From the NCBI GenBank assembly GCA_024278415.1, contig JAJRTI010000249.1:1-7831 (forward strand): DNA of 7,831 bases, written 5' to 3'. Every line of letters starts with the position of its first letter. Position 1 is the first letter of the stretch. Shown one piece after another: positions 1 through 6,305 of the stretch. The position numbers and the translations under genes are program-made. The notes beneath the pieces were generated by a model. That model worked only from the letters and a program-made list of their open reading frames with translations. It did no database searches and was not told the DNA's origin. The DNA comes from Planctomycetota bacterium. GTDB taxonomy: Bacteria; Planctomycetota; Brocadiia; JAJRTI01.

Positions 1-1337
1 GGCTCGCAGGCGGCCGCGACTTGGAGCCGCCACTGCGCTTGTGCGAGGTTCACCTTGGCGGTGAGCGCTTCCTGGCGCGCGTCCACCAGATCGCGGCGGG
101 CCTGCATCACGTCCAAGTAGGAGACCTCGCCGGCTCGAAAGAGATCGCGGGCTCCGCGGGCGATGCGTTCCGCAGCGGCGGCGCGGCGTTGGGAATACGT
201 CTGGAACTCGTGCAGCGCGGTCTGCCACTGCACCCAGGTGGCCGTCACCTCGGCGATGACGCGGCGTCGGAATTGCTCCGCCTCGGCTTCGGCCAGGCGC
301 AGGTCCGCACGCGCCATGCGAATGGGCTGCTGATGCTGGTCGAACAGCGGAATGGGCAGAGAGAAATTGATGGACGCGGATTTGCCATCGGACGTGTTGC
401 GGTACGCGGGCCCGGCGCTGGCGTCCACAAGCGGAATTGCGCGGATGCGCTCGAGGCCCAACCGCGCCCGCGCGGCGTTGATGCGCTGGTAGGCCGCGAG
501 CAGGTCCGGGCGGTTCGCCACGGCCGCGCGCAGCAGTGCGGAGGGCGGCGCGATGGCCTCCACAGGCTGGGCCTCGCGCAGCAATTGCGCGGAGATGAGC
601 CCGGCCTGCGTCCAGCGGGAGGGCAACTCGGCCGGCCACCCGCCTTGGACACGGACAGCGACGGGCCGGCCACTGCCCAACGCGAAGGCAAATGCGAACT
701 GGTCCTCGCGGAGCCGGCGTTGTGCGCGCTCGTACGTCTGCCTGGAGCGGTCGGCCTCCAAGGCCGCGCGCTGCACGTCCAGGCCCGACGCTTCGCCCGC
801 GTCATGGCGCTTCCGCACGTCCGCGTCGATGGCCTCGGCAAGGTCTAGGTTCTCTTCGGCCAGTCCCAGCGATTCCTGTTCGCCAAGGAGGCGATAAAAC
901 GCCTCACCGATCGCCAACGACAGCGTCCGTCTTTCGTCTTCCACCGAGGCCTGCTGCTCGCGCAACTCCGCCTTGGCGGCCGCGATCTCGCCCGGTTTCG
1001 TGAGCCAGAAAAACAGGGGATACGAGACGCCATACTCCTTCAGCAGCAGACTCTTTCCCTCGACGTCGTGCAGGCCGATGTCCTCCCAGAGAAAGCTCAA
1101 CGACGGGTTGGGCAGCTTGCGCGCCTGCGCGAGTTTGCTGCGCGCTCGAACTAGCCGCCAGCGCCAGCGCGCAGCGGTCACGTCGTTGGACTTGGCCAGA
1201 CGGCGGCATTCGCCGAGCGTTAAGGGGTGGTCCAAGGCTTTCACAGGCGCGGGACGCCACTCCGTTGTCGGGGGGCTCGCGCATCCACCGAGCGCGGCCA
1301 GCGCGAGGAGCACGGCCGTCTTGATTCGACTGCTCAT
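1..1337 (-). CDS. TolC/CzcC-type outer-membrane factor of an RND efflux system, lipoprotein; C-terminus cut by window edge
   Basis: This should be the outer-membrane exit duct of the tripartite pump: a trimeric beta-barrel with a periplasmic alpha-helical tunnel. The open frame runs from ATG at 1337 to the window edge without a stop, giving 445 residues. Family members are usually about 420-480, so only a short C-terminus is missing. Residues 1-19 form a lipoprotein signal with lipobox L16-G-G-C19, so the mature N-terminus is probably a lipidated cysteine. Two OEP-type repeats follow, at about 38-225 and 265-445. Each has long Ala/Arg/Glu-rich helices and a recognisable landmark: GEASGLDVQRA near 181 in the first, NRPDLLAAY near 275, LPIPLFDQHQ near 327 and GEVSYLDVMQARRDL near 403 in the second. 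The ATG overlaps the transporter's TGA (ATGA) and has GGAG at 1345-1348, 7 bases upstream, which fixes the start. Family assignment is firm; the substrate class is not. Confidence 0.93.
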   Translation of the reverse strand, partial: MSSRIKTAVLLALAALGGCASPPTTEWRPAPVKALDHPLTLGECRRLAKSNDVTAARWRWRLVRARSKLAQARKLPNPSLSFLWEDIGLHDVEGKSLLLKEYGVSYPLFFWLTKPGEIAAAKAELREQQASVEDERRTLSLAIGEAFYRLLGEQESLGLAEENLDLAEAIDADVRKRHDAGEASGLDVQRAALEADRSRQTYERAQRRLREDQFAFAFALGSGRPVAVRVQGGWPAELPSRWTQAGLISAQLLREAQPVEAIAPPSALLRAAVANRPDLLAAYQRINAARARLGLERIRAIPLVDASAGPAYRNTSDGKSASINFSLPIPLFDQHQQPIRMARADLRLAEAEAEQFRRRVIAEVTATWVQWQTALHEFQTYSQRRAAAAERIARGARDLFRAGEVSYLDVMQARRDLVDARQEALTAKVNLAQAQWRLQVAAACE

Positions 1338-1348
1338 TCCACCTCTCC
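1334..1348 (-). promoter_or_regulatory. Transporter/outer-membrane factor ATGA overlap with ribosome binding site
   Basis: The transporter TGA (1336-1334) overlaps the outer-membrane factor ATG (1337-1335). GGAG (1348-1345) is 7 bases upstream. It repeats the coupling arrangement of the previous junction and supports a single three-gene transcript. Confidence 0.78.
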
Positions 1349-4300
1349 CTCTTCGGATCGTTCGAAAGGTTCATCCACGGGGGCTAACGCGCGTCGCAGC
1401 ATGAATCGCGCGAGGGGCGCGACAATCAGCGTGAAGAGCGTCGATATGCACAAGCCGCCGATGGCCGCGATGGCCAGCGGCCGCTGAAGCTCCGCGCCGG
1501 CGCCCATGTTTAGCGCCAAGGGCGCCAGCCCGAAAATGGCCGCAAACGACGTCATCAGCACCGGCCGCAAGCGGCGCCGGCCCGCGGTGAGGAGCGCGTC
1601 GAACAGGTCGTAGCCCTCGTCAATGAGCTGCTCGGTGTACTCGACCAGAATGATGCCGTTGCGCACCACTAACCCCACGAGCATGATGAGCCCCATGAAC
1701 GACGACACGTTGAGGGGCACGCCGGCCAAGCGCAGCGCCGCCAGCCCGCCAATCTGGCTGAACGGAATCGTGAGGAAGATGATCGCGGTCAGCAGATACG
1801 ACCGGAACTGAAACACCAACACCGCGGACACGAGCAGCACGCTGAGGACGATGACGATCGTGAAGTTGCGGAACGCCTTCTGCTGGCTGGCGTATTGGCC
1901 GCCGTATTCGAGCCTCGTGTTCGCGGGCCGTTGCATCTTCGCCAGCGCGGCCTTCAGGTCGCGCATGACGCTTCCCAGGTCTTGGCCCGCGATGCGCGCG
2001 GTCACGTAGACCACGGGCTGCTGGTTTTCGCGCCACAGTTCGTTCGGATTCATTGGCTCCGACACGCGAGTCAGCGACGCCAGCGGCGCGGCTTCGCCCG
2101 TCGGCGTTTCGATAGGCGTGGCGCCCAACGTGACGGGGTTGAAGCGCAGCGCGTCTGGATACCGCACGACAACCGGCACGAGCCGTTCGCCCTGCCGCAG
2201 GGTGGCCGCTTCCTCGCCCAGCAAGGCGGCGCGGGCCTGGGAAAGCACGTCGCCCGTCGTCAGGCCACGCCGCGCCGCGGCGACGGGATCGACACGGAAG
2301 AAGATCTCGGGGCTCCCGAACGACACTCCCGGCTTGATGTCCACGATGCCGGCCACGCGTTTCATTTCCTTCGCCACCTCGTCGGCCAGCCGCTGCAAGT
2401 CGCGATAGTCCGGCCCAAAACACTTCACCTCGATGGGTGCGGGGTTGCCCGCGAGGTCGTTCAACGTGTCCTGCATCACCTGCACGAACTCGATTTCGAC
2501 CTGCGGAACCTGCTGCTCGATTTGCGCTCGCAAATCGTCGATGACCTCGAACGACGACCGCGTCCGTTGCTTCCTGGGCTTCAGCGCGACGAGGAAGTCG
2601 CCCATGTATTGCTCGGTCGCGAAGAAGCCCAGTTCCGCGCCGGTGCGCCGGGAGTAGGAAGCAATCTCAGGCGTCTTCGCCAGGAGCGCCTCGATCTTGC
2701 GGCAGTTCTTGTCCGTTTCGCTCAGGCTCGTGCCGACGGGCATGAAGTAGTCGAGCACGAATCCACCCTCGTCCATTTCCGGCAGAAACCCCGTCCCAAT
2801 GCCGCGCAGCAAGAGTCCCCCGCTGGCCAGCACGAGCGCGAGCAGCGCCGCGGTCAGCCACGGCCGTGCGAGCGCCTTTCGCGCGAGCCACAGGTAGCCC
2901 GCCGCGAGCTTTTGCACCCACACCCGGTCGCACACTCCCGCGCGCGGGCCGAGCGGGCCAAGCGCCAAGAGCGGAATCAACGACAGCGAGACCACAATCG
3001 ACACGAGCAGATTGATGGCCAACGTAAACGACAACGCCTTGAAGAACTGCCCCACCACGCCTTGGAGCAACACGAGCGGCAAGAACACCACGATGCTCGT
3101 CACGCCCGACCCGACCACCGCACCGGTAATCTCTGTCGTGGCGCGGCTCACCGTCTCGAAGCGACTCCCGCGCGCGTCGCTCAAGTGTCGGGCAATGTTT
3201 TCCACGACCACAATCGTGGAGTCGATCACCATCCCCACGCCCACCGCGATGCCGCCCAGGCTAATCAAGTTCAGCGTCAAGCCCGCCCACTTCATGAGCG
3301 CGAACGAAATGACGACGGTGATGGGAATCGAGATCGCGCCGATGAGGACGATGCGGGGAGATTTCAGGAACAGCCACAGCGTGAGGATGCACAGAATGCT
3401 GCCAATGAGCATCGCGTCCCGCACACCCGCGAGCGATTCCCGCACGAGGTCCGCCTGATCGTACACGGGCTGGATGCTCACGCCGGGCGGCAGTTGGCTT
3501 TTCATGTCCTCAAGCACTCGTCGCAGCGATTCGCTGAGCTGGGTGATCTCGCCCCCGTACCGCATGAAGATGGACACCACTGTCGCGTCCTTGCCGTTGC
3601 CAGAGATGACCATCGTGCGGTCGCACAGGCCCGACTTCACGTCGGCCACGTCGCGGACAAACGTGATTCCGCCCGCGTCGGTTGGGATGGGGATCGCGGC
3701 GACCTCGCTCGCCTGGTGCATCTCTCCCGTGACGAGCGTCTGGAATTGGAGGTAGTTCTTTTCGAGCCGCCCCACCGCGCGGACCACGTTGGCGTTGCGG
3801 ATCGCGTCGAGGACGTCTTGGATGGACAGATGCCGTGCGCCAAGCTTCTGGGGGTCCACGCGCACGACAACCTGCCGCTGCTGCGCGCTCTGCACGGACA
3901 CTCGGTACACGTCGGCCACGCGCGCCAGCCTCGGCTTGAGGTTCAGGTAGACCCAATCGTACAAGTCCGCGCCGTCCGTGACCGCGCCCGTCGCCTTGGA
4001 CGGATCGAGCATCACGTTGAACGAAATGGCCGGGAAAATGGACGGCGTCTGGAGTTCGACCTCGAAGTTCACGCCCGACGGCAAGCGGTTCTGGAGCGCG
4101 GCGACGCGGGCGCGTGTTCGGCCCAACGCCATGTTCATGTCCGTTGACGGTGCGAAGTCCAAGGACATCTCCGTGGCGCCGCGAATGGTTTTCGAGCGCA
4201 CCCGAATGATGCCGGGCACCATTGTGACCGCCTCCTCCACGGGCCGAGTCACGCCGACCAGCATGTTCTCCACGCTGTCTTCGCCGCGTTCCGCAATGAC

Positions 4301-4438
4301 CACGACGCGCGGAAACGCCACGTCGGGATAGATGCTGCTGGGCAGTTGAAAGAACGACACCGCGCCCACAAGCGACAGCGCCGCGGTGGCCAGATAGATG
4401 AACTTCCGATGTCGCCAGGCGAGTGGAACGATATTCAT
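1334..4438 (-). CDS. RND-family efflux transporter, inner-membrane permease subunit
   Basis: This is the proton-driven pump of the tripartite system, 1034 residues, the usual full length for AcrB/CzcA-type RND proteins. TM1 lies at about 12-31 and is followed by a porter domain (about 35-335). TM2-TM6 fall within about 338-495. A loop region follows, then TM7 at about 527-546, a second porter domain (about 550-855) and TM8-TM12 (about 858-1015). FLPEMDEGGF at 551-560 matches the stretch after TM7 in CzcA-like and related RND pumps. TM4 reads GMVIDSTIVVVEN, so D406 aligns with AcrB D407 while S407 replaces D408. TM10 reads GLVVRNGIILVEY, with R926 at the AcrB K940 position. R958 in LRPVLMTS aligns with AcrB R971. 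The frame is open for 200 codons upstream, but the start is set at 4438 by the canonical N-terminus (MNIVPLAWRH), the ATGA overlap with the adaptor stop and GGAGGT at 4448-4453. Heavy-metal and multidrug substrates are both possible. Confidence 0.96.
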   Translation of the reverse strand: MNIVPLAWRHRKFIYLATAALSLVGAVSFFQLPSSIYPDVAFPRVVVIAERGEDSVENMLVGVTRPVEEAVTMVPGIIRVRSKTIRGATEMSLDFAPSTDMNMALGRTRARVAALQNRLPSGVNFEVELQTPSIFPAISFNVMLDPSKATGAVTDGADLYDWVYLNLKPRLARVADVYRVSVQSAQQRQVVVRVDPQKLGARHLSIQDVLDAIRNANVVRAVGRLEKNYLQFQTLVTGEMHQASEVAAIPIPTDAGGITFVRDVADVKSGLCDRTMVISGNGKDATVVSIFMRYGGEITQLSESLRRVLEDMKSQLPPGVSIQPVYDQADLVRESLAGVRDAMLIGSILCILTLWLFLKSPRIVLIGAISIPITVVISFALMKWAGLTLNLISLGGIAVGVGMVIDSTIVVVENIARHLSDARGSRFETVSRATTEITGAVVGSGVTSIVVFLPLVLLQGVVGQFFKALSFTLAINLLVSIVVSLSLIPLLALGPLGPRAGVCDRVWVQKLAAGYLWLARKALARPWLTAALLALVLASGGLLLRGIGTGFLPEMDEGGFVLDYFMPVGTSLSETDKNCRKIEALLAKTPEIASYSRRTGAELGFFATEQYMGDFLVALKPRKQRTRSSFEVIDDLRAQIEQQVPQVEIEFVQVMQDTLNDLAGNPAPIEVKCFGPDYRDLQRLADEVAKEMKRVAGIVDIKPGVSFGSPEIFFRVDPVAAARRGLTTGDVLSQARAALLGEEAATLRQGERLVPVVVRYPDALRFNPVTLGATPIETPTGEAAPLASLTRVSEPMNPNELWRENQQPVVYVTARIAGQDLGSVMRDLKAALAKMQRPANTRLEYGGQYASQQKAFRNFTIVIVLSVLLVSAVLVFQFRSYLLTAIIFLTIPFSQIGGLAALRLAGVPLNVSSFMGLIMLVGLVVRNGIILVEYTEQLIDEGYDLFDALLTAGRRRLRPVLMTSFAAIFGLAPLALNMGAGAELQRPLAIAAIGGLCISTLFTLIVAPLARFMLRRALAPVDEPFERSEEGEVE

Positions 4439-4453
4439 TCGTAGCCCACCTCC
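4435..4453 (-). promoter_or_regulatory. Adaptor/transporter ATGA overlap with internal ribosome binding site
   Basis: The adaptor TGA (4437-4435) overlaps the transporter ATG (4438-4436). GGAGGT (4453-4448) lies within the adaptor's last codons, 9 bases before the ATG. This is a typical arrangement for translational coupling, and it places the transporter start at 4438 rather than at any upstream start in the same open frame. Confidence 0.8.
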
Positions 4454-5355
4454 ACGCGTGTGCCGTCCGGCAGGTTGTAGGCTCCATCCACGATCACTTC
4501 CGCGTTTGGCGGGATGGCGCCCTTGACCGCGCAACGCCCCTCCGCGTCGCGGCCCAGTAGCGCCACCAACACCTTTTCCGCGACGCGTTTCGGGGTCACG
4601 ACGTACACAAACGTCTGGCTCTGCTCTTGTGTCAGAGCCGATTGCGGCACGACGCAGCTCTCCGGCGTCTGGCCCACCGCGATCCAGGCCATCACGAATT
4701 GGCCTGGATTGAGCACTGGGACGGCCCCGTCCTTCGCGCGGCCCGCCGACTGAAGCAGGCGCACGCGCACGGGCAGCGTGGCCGCGCCGGGGTGCACCGA
4801 CGCGGACACGGCCTCCACGACCCCGGCCGCTTCCTCTCCGTCCGCGTTCACGGAACGCAGCCGCACGCGAGCGCCGGGCCGGAGGCTCGCCGCGCATTCC
4901 GAAGGGGCGTTGACGATCGCGCACAACTCGCCGGGCGCCACGATCTGCCCGAGCGTCGCGCCGGCGTCCACGTGCATGCCCGAGTGCAAATTGAAATGGG
5001 CCAGCTCGCCGGATTGCCCGGCCGCAATGGCGCACCACTGGAGTTGAAGCTGCGCATTCTGAGCGTCCGCCTTTGCCTGCGCGACGCGGGCGCGCAGCAA
5101 CGCAAGCTGCTTGGGCTGAATCGCGGTTTGATACGTCTTCAGATTGTTTCGAGCCGCGGAGAGCTTCGCCTCCGCCACGCGCACGGCCTCTTGCGCTTCC
5201 GCGGCTTGCCGCTGCGAGACCAAGTTGTCCTTGGACAGCTTCTGATAGTGGTCGGCGATGCGTTGCGCCTGCGTGAACGCGGTTTCAGCTTCCTTGACCG
5301 CAAGTTGCAGTTCGGCGATTTGGCGCACTCCGTCTCCGGTTTCGGCTTTCGCCAA
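4435..5355 (-). CDS. C-terminal fragment of the RND adaptor (about 306 residues, in frame after the UAG)
   Basis: The frame resumes directly after the UAG with TTG at 5355 and runs 306 codons to TGA at 4435-4437. It carries most of the coiled-coil hairpin, the second lipoyl half, the beta-barrel and the membrane-proximal domain, and it ends in ...TRVEVGYE. A restart at this TTG is conceivable: GAGG lies at 5361-5364, 5 bases upstream. The fragment would have no export signal, however, so a separate functional protein is unlikely. The second lipoyl half lacks the common AP-x-D-G turn and reads AIAAGQSGELAHF instead. Confidence 0.55.
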   Translation of the reverse strand: MAKAETGDGVRQIAELQLAVKEAETAFTQAQRIADHYQKLSKDNLVSQRQAAEAQEAVRVAEAKLSAARNNLKTYQTAIQPKQLALLRARVAQAKADAQNAQLQLQWCAIAAGQSGELAHFNLHSGMHVDAGATLGQIVAPGELCAIVNAPSECAASLRPGARVRLRSVNADGEEAAGVVEAVSASVHPGAATLPVRVRLLQSAGRAKDGAVPVLNPGQFVMAWIAVGQTPESCVVPQSALTQEQSQTFVYVVTPKRVAEKVLVALLGRDAEGRCAVKGAIPPNAEVIVDGAYNLPDGTRVEVGYE

Positions 5356-5769
5356 CTAGGCCTCGTTTTCCGCAAGCACGGCTTGGGCGCGGGCCAACGC
5401 CAGGTCGTAAGGCCGCCGGTCGAGTTCGCATATCAACTCGCCCTTCTTCACCCTGTCCATGTCGCGCTTGAACACCTTCGCCACGACGCCGCTGGCGCGG
5501 GCCGTCAAGGTTTCAAGACCATTGGGCCGGCACTCGATGCGGCCGGGCGCAATCAGCCATCGCTCCACGCGGCCGCGGCGAACGCGGCTCACCTTCACGA
5601 TAGGCCACCGCGGCTTCTGGGGAGCATCCGAGGGCGCCGGCCCGGGCTTGGCGCCTCGCGCCATTGCGAAAAACACCGCGGAAAGCCCCACAGCCACAAG
5701 AGCTGCCAGCGGGGGGAGCCGAAAACGCCGCGCCGAGGCCCCGCTGGCCTTCATGTCTTTCTTGCTCAT
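5356..5769 (-). CDS. N-terminal fragment of the RND adaptor (137 residues)
   Basis: If the UAG at 5356-5358 is obeyed, translation from the ATG at 5769 gives this 137-residue product. It contains the basic N-terminus, the hydrophobic anchor (17-36), the first beta strands and the first half of the lipoyl domain, and it ends in ...AVLAENEA just as the coiled coil starts. It lacks the second lipoyl half, the beta-barrel and the membrane-proximal domain, so alone it should not bridge the pump and the outer-membrane factor. It may be annotated separately by automatic gene callers, but it is part of one gene with the following fragment. Confidence 0.6.
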   Translation of the reverse strand: MSKKDMKASGASARRFRLPPLAALVAVGLSAVFFAMARGAKPGPAPSDAPQKPRWPIVKVSRVRRGRVERWLIAPGRIECRPNGLETLTARASGVVAKVFKRDMDRVKKGELICELDRRPYDLALARAQAVLAENEA

Positions 5770-5777
5770 GGCCGAAA

Positions 5778-5783
5778 CTCCCT
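5778..5783 (-). promoter_or_regulatory. Ribosome binding site of the adaptor gene
   Basis: On the minus strand AGGGAG lies 8 bases before the ATG at 5769. It decides the start of the adaptor and thus of the operon's first cistron. Confidence 0.75.
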
Positions 5784-5852
5784 GTTGTCAAGAATGGGGC
5801 CGTACGGGAACGTGCGAAGAGCGCGTCTGAAACGTCGCCCGTGCACGCCCCT

Positions 5853-5858
5853 ATTATC
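5853..5858 (-). promoter_or_regulatory. Weak -10 candidate (GATAAT) for the efflux operon
   Basis: On the minus strand GATAAT at 5858-5853 is the best -10-like hexamer found close upstream of the adaptor. It would give a leader of about 75 bases. No -35 consensus lies 16-18 bases upstream; the sequence there is AAAGGG-like. The true promoter may lie further up or need a regulator. Confidence 0.25.
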
Positions 5859-5985
5859 CCCCATGAAGATGAACCCCCTTTGAGCCCCGGATGACGCTTT
5901 CCTTACACCGAGATGAACCGAATTTAAGCGTACGCCAAAAGGCTATTCCCCATGGCCGGGCTGCCAAGCCCACACGCTCAACGCG

Positions 5986-6009
5986 GATGTCCGATACGCG
6001 ACGGACATC
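5986..6009. repeat. Perfect 8-8-8 inverted repeat, operator or hairpin candidate
   Basis: GATGTCCG (5986-5993) and CGGACATC (6002-6009) are exact reverse complements separated by 8 bases (atacgcga). The arms are less GC-extreme than the surroundings. It lies about 220 bases upstream of the adaptor start and about 300 bases upstream of the plus-strand gene. A dimeric regulator site is possible; no T run follows on either strand, so it is not an intrinsic terminator. Confidence 0.5.
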
Positions 6010-6065
6010 GGTCCCGCGCCACAGGCAGGCCCGAGCGCACACCCGTCGTCATCAGCAAGAGACTC

Positions 6066-6098
6066 GCCCGCGGCGCGAGGCGGATCGCGGCCGCGGGC
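6066..6098. repeat. GC-rich hairpin in the divergent spacer
   Basis: GCCCGCGGC (6066-6074) pairs exactly with GCCGCGGGC (6090-6098). Three more pairs (6075-6077 with 6086-6088) continue past one bulged G at 6089, leaving an 8-base loop. The stem is very stable but has no T tract on either side. It may act as a structured element or be a by-product of the GC-rich composition. Confidence 0.45.
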
Positions 6099-6144
6099 CA
6101 GCACATGTGGTGATGAGGGGACTGGTTTCAACCGGGGCCACGCG

Positions 6145-6173
6145 TTGCATTCCACGTGCTGATAGCGCATAAT
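6145..6173 (+). promoter_or_regulatory. Second, weaker plus-strand promoter candidate
   Basis: TTGCAT (6145-6150) is followed after exactly 17 bases by CATAAT (6168-6173). The -10 matches five of six consensus bases and the -35 only three of six. It would give a leader of about 125 bases that includes the inverted repeat at 6216-6250. It could be a chance match. Confidence 0.3.
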
Positions 6174-6215
6174 CCGCGCAGGCCGTAGGGGTAGGGCATC
6201 CCGCGTTGAGATGTG

Positions 6216-6250
6216 GGCAAGGTGCAGGCGCGTGGCCCATGTCCCTTGCC
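6216..6250. repeat. Inverted repeat GGCAAGG-N21-CCTTGCC just upstream of the -10 box
   Basis: GGCAAGG (6216-6222) and CCTTGCC (6244-6250) are exact reverse complements. The right arm ends 11 bases before TATAAT at 6262, so the right arm sits in the -35 region of the plus-strand promoter, where no -35 consensus is present. An activator or repressor site is possible. Seven-base arms with a 21-base spacer can also arise by chance in GC-rich DNA. Confidence 0.35.
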
Positions 6251-6261
6251 TGCCGCGCGGC

Positions 6262-6267
6262 TATAAT
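6262..6267 (+). promoter_or_regulatory. Sigma70-type -10 box (TATAAT) of the NPCBM/HzsA-related gene
   Basis: A perfect TATAAT stands out in very GC-rich surroundings, 38 bases before the GTG at 6306. Transcription would begin near 6274, giving a leader of about 30 bases. No good -35 hexamer is found 16-18 bases upstream (17-base spacing gives ATGTCC), and there is no extended -10 TG. The promoter may therefore need an activator. The inverted repeat 6216-6250 lies in the right place for one. Confidence 0.6.
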
Positions 6268-6291
6268 GGGATCGCCTGAACTATTTCGTTT

Positions 6292-6298
6292 GGAGAGG
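6292..6298 (+). promoter_or_regulatory. Ribosome binding site of the NPCBM/HzsA-related gene
   Basis: GGAGAGG lies with its last base 7 bases before the GTG at 6306. Together with the signal peptide that begins right there, it selects the GTG over the next in-frame ATG at 6339, which would remove most of the hydrophobic core. Confidence 0.78.
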
Positions 6299-6305
6299 CT
6301 AATCC

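Larger units (their letters stand above)
4435..5769 (-). pseudogene. RND periplasmic adaptor (membrane fusion protein), interrupted by one in-frame UAG
   Basis: The adaptor links the RND pump to the outer-membrane factor. Read through the stop at codon 138 it gives 444 residues, normal for the family. Residues 1-16 are basic, and 17-36 are a hydrophobic signal or membrane anchor. The first lipoyl half is at about 85-120 (GVVAKVFKRDMDRVKKGEL). An Ala/Gln/Glu/Lys-rich coiled-coil hairpin spans about 122-245, the second lipoyl half about 245-289, and the beta-barrel about 290-365 (with VVPQSAL near 363), followed by a membrane-proximal domain. The only lesion seen is TAG at 5356-5358, at the base of the first hairpin helix. 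Frame and family character continue unchanged on both sides, so one base change would explain it (CAG or GAG to TAG would suit the helix). The ATG at 5769 has AGGGAG 8 bases upstream. The stop overlaps the transporter start. Possible readings are a recent nonsense mutation, a sequencing error or UAG readthrough. Confidence 0.88.
5770..6305. other. Divergent intergenic region
   Basis: About 536 bases separate the start of the efflux operon (minus) from the start of the NPCBM/HzsA-related gene (plus). The short open frames on either strand here lack domain character, and none was found with a convincing ribosome binding site. No tRNA or rRNA pattern is seen. The region holds the plus-strand -10 box, three inverted repeats (5986-6009, 6066-6098, 6216-6250), a weak minus-strand -10 candidate and a second plus-strand promoter candidate. 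Promoters for both transcription units must lie here unless they sit inside genes. No regulator gene is in the window. Confidence 0.75.

Noticed and set aside
21..848. 275-codon plus-strand frame and overlapping minus-strand frames
   Set aside because: They are shadows of the outer-membrane factor, whose own frame is open to the window edge and carries clear TolC-family landmarks.
1895..4147. 750-codon open frame on the plus strand
   Set aside because: It lies opposite the RND transporter and is rich in His/Arg/Gln without domain character. Long antisense frames are a usual by-product of G/C third-position bias.
4439..5038. 200 extra codons at the N-terminus of the transporter
   Set aside because: This part lies out of frame over the adaptor and is Arg/Gly-rich. 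The canonical RND N-terminus, ribosome binding site and overlap place the start at 4438.
5351..5364. Programmed restart at TTG 5355 producing a functional split adaptor
   Set aside because: GAGG is spaced 5 bases from the TTG, but the second part would lack an export signal and half a lipoyl domain. Error, mutation or readthrough is simpler.
5786..5791. Perfect TTGACA on the minus strand as a -35 box
   Set aside because: It is only 16 bases before the adaptor ATG, so a matching -10 would fall on the start codon. It overlaps the region just upstream of the ribosome binding site.
4627..5883. 418-codon plus-strand frame over the adaptor and spacer
   Set aside because: It is antisense to the adaptor and has no recognisable domain.
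6102..6109. CACATGTG palindrome, and other 8-base palindromes such as GCGTACGC at 5928-5935
   Set aside because: They are too short and unsupported by position or repetition to claim as binding sites.
5854..6240. Short minus-strand frames (62-75 codons) and a short plus-strand frame in the spacer
   Set aside because: No domain character, no convincing ribosome binding site seen, and high Arg/Pro/Gly content as expected of random GC-rich DNA.
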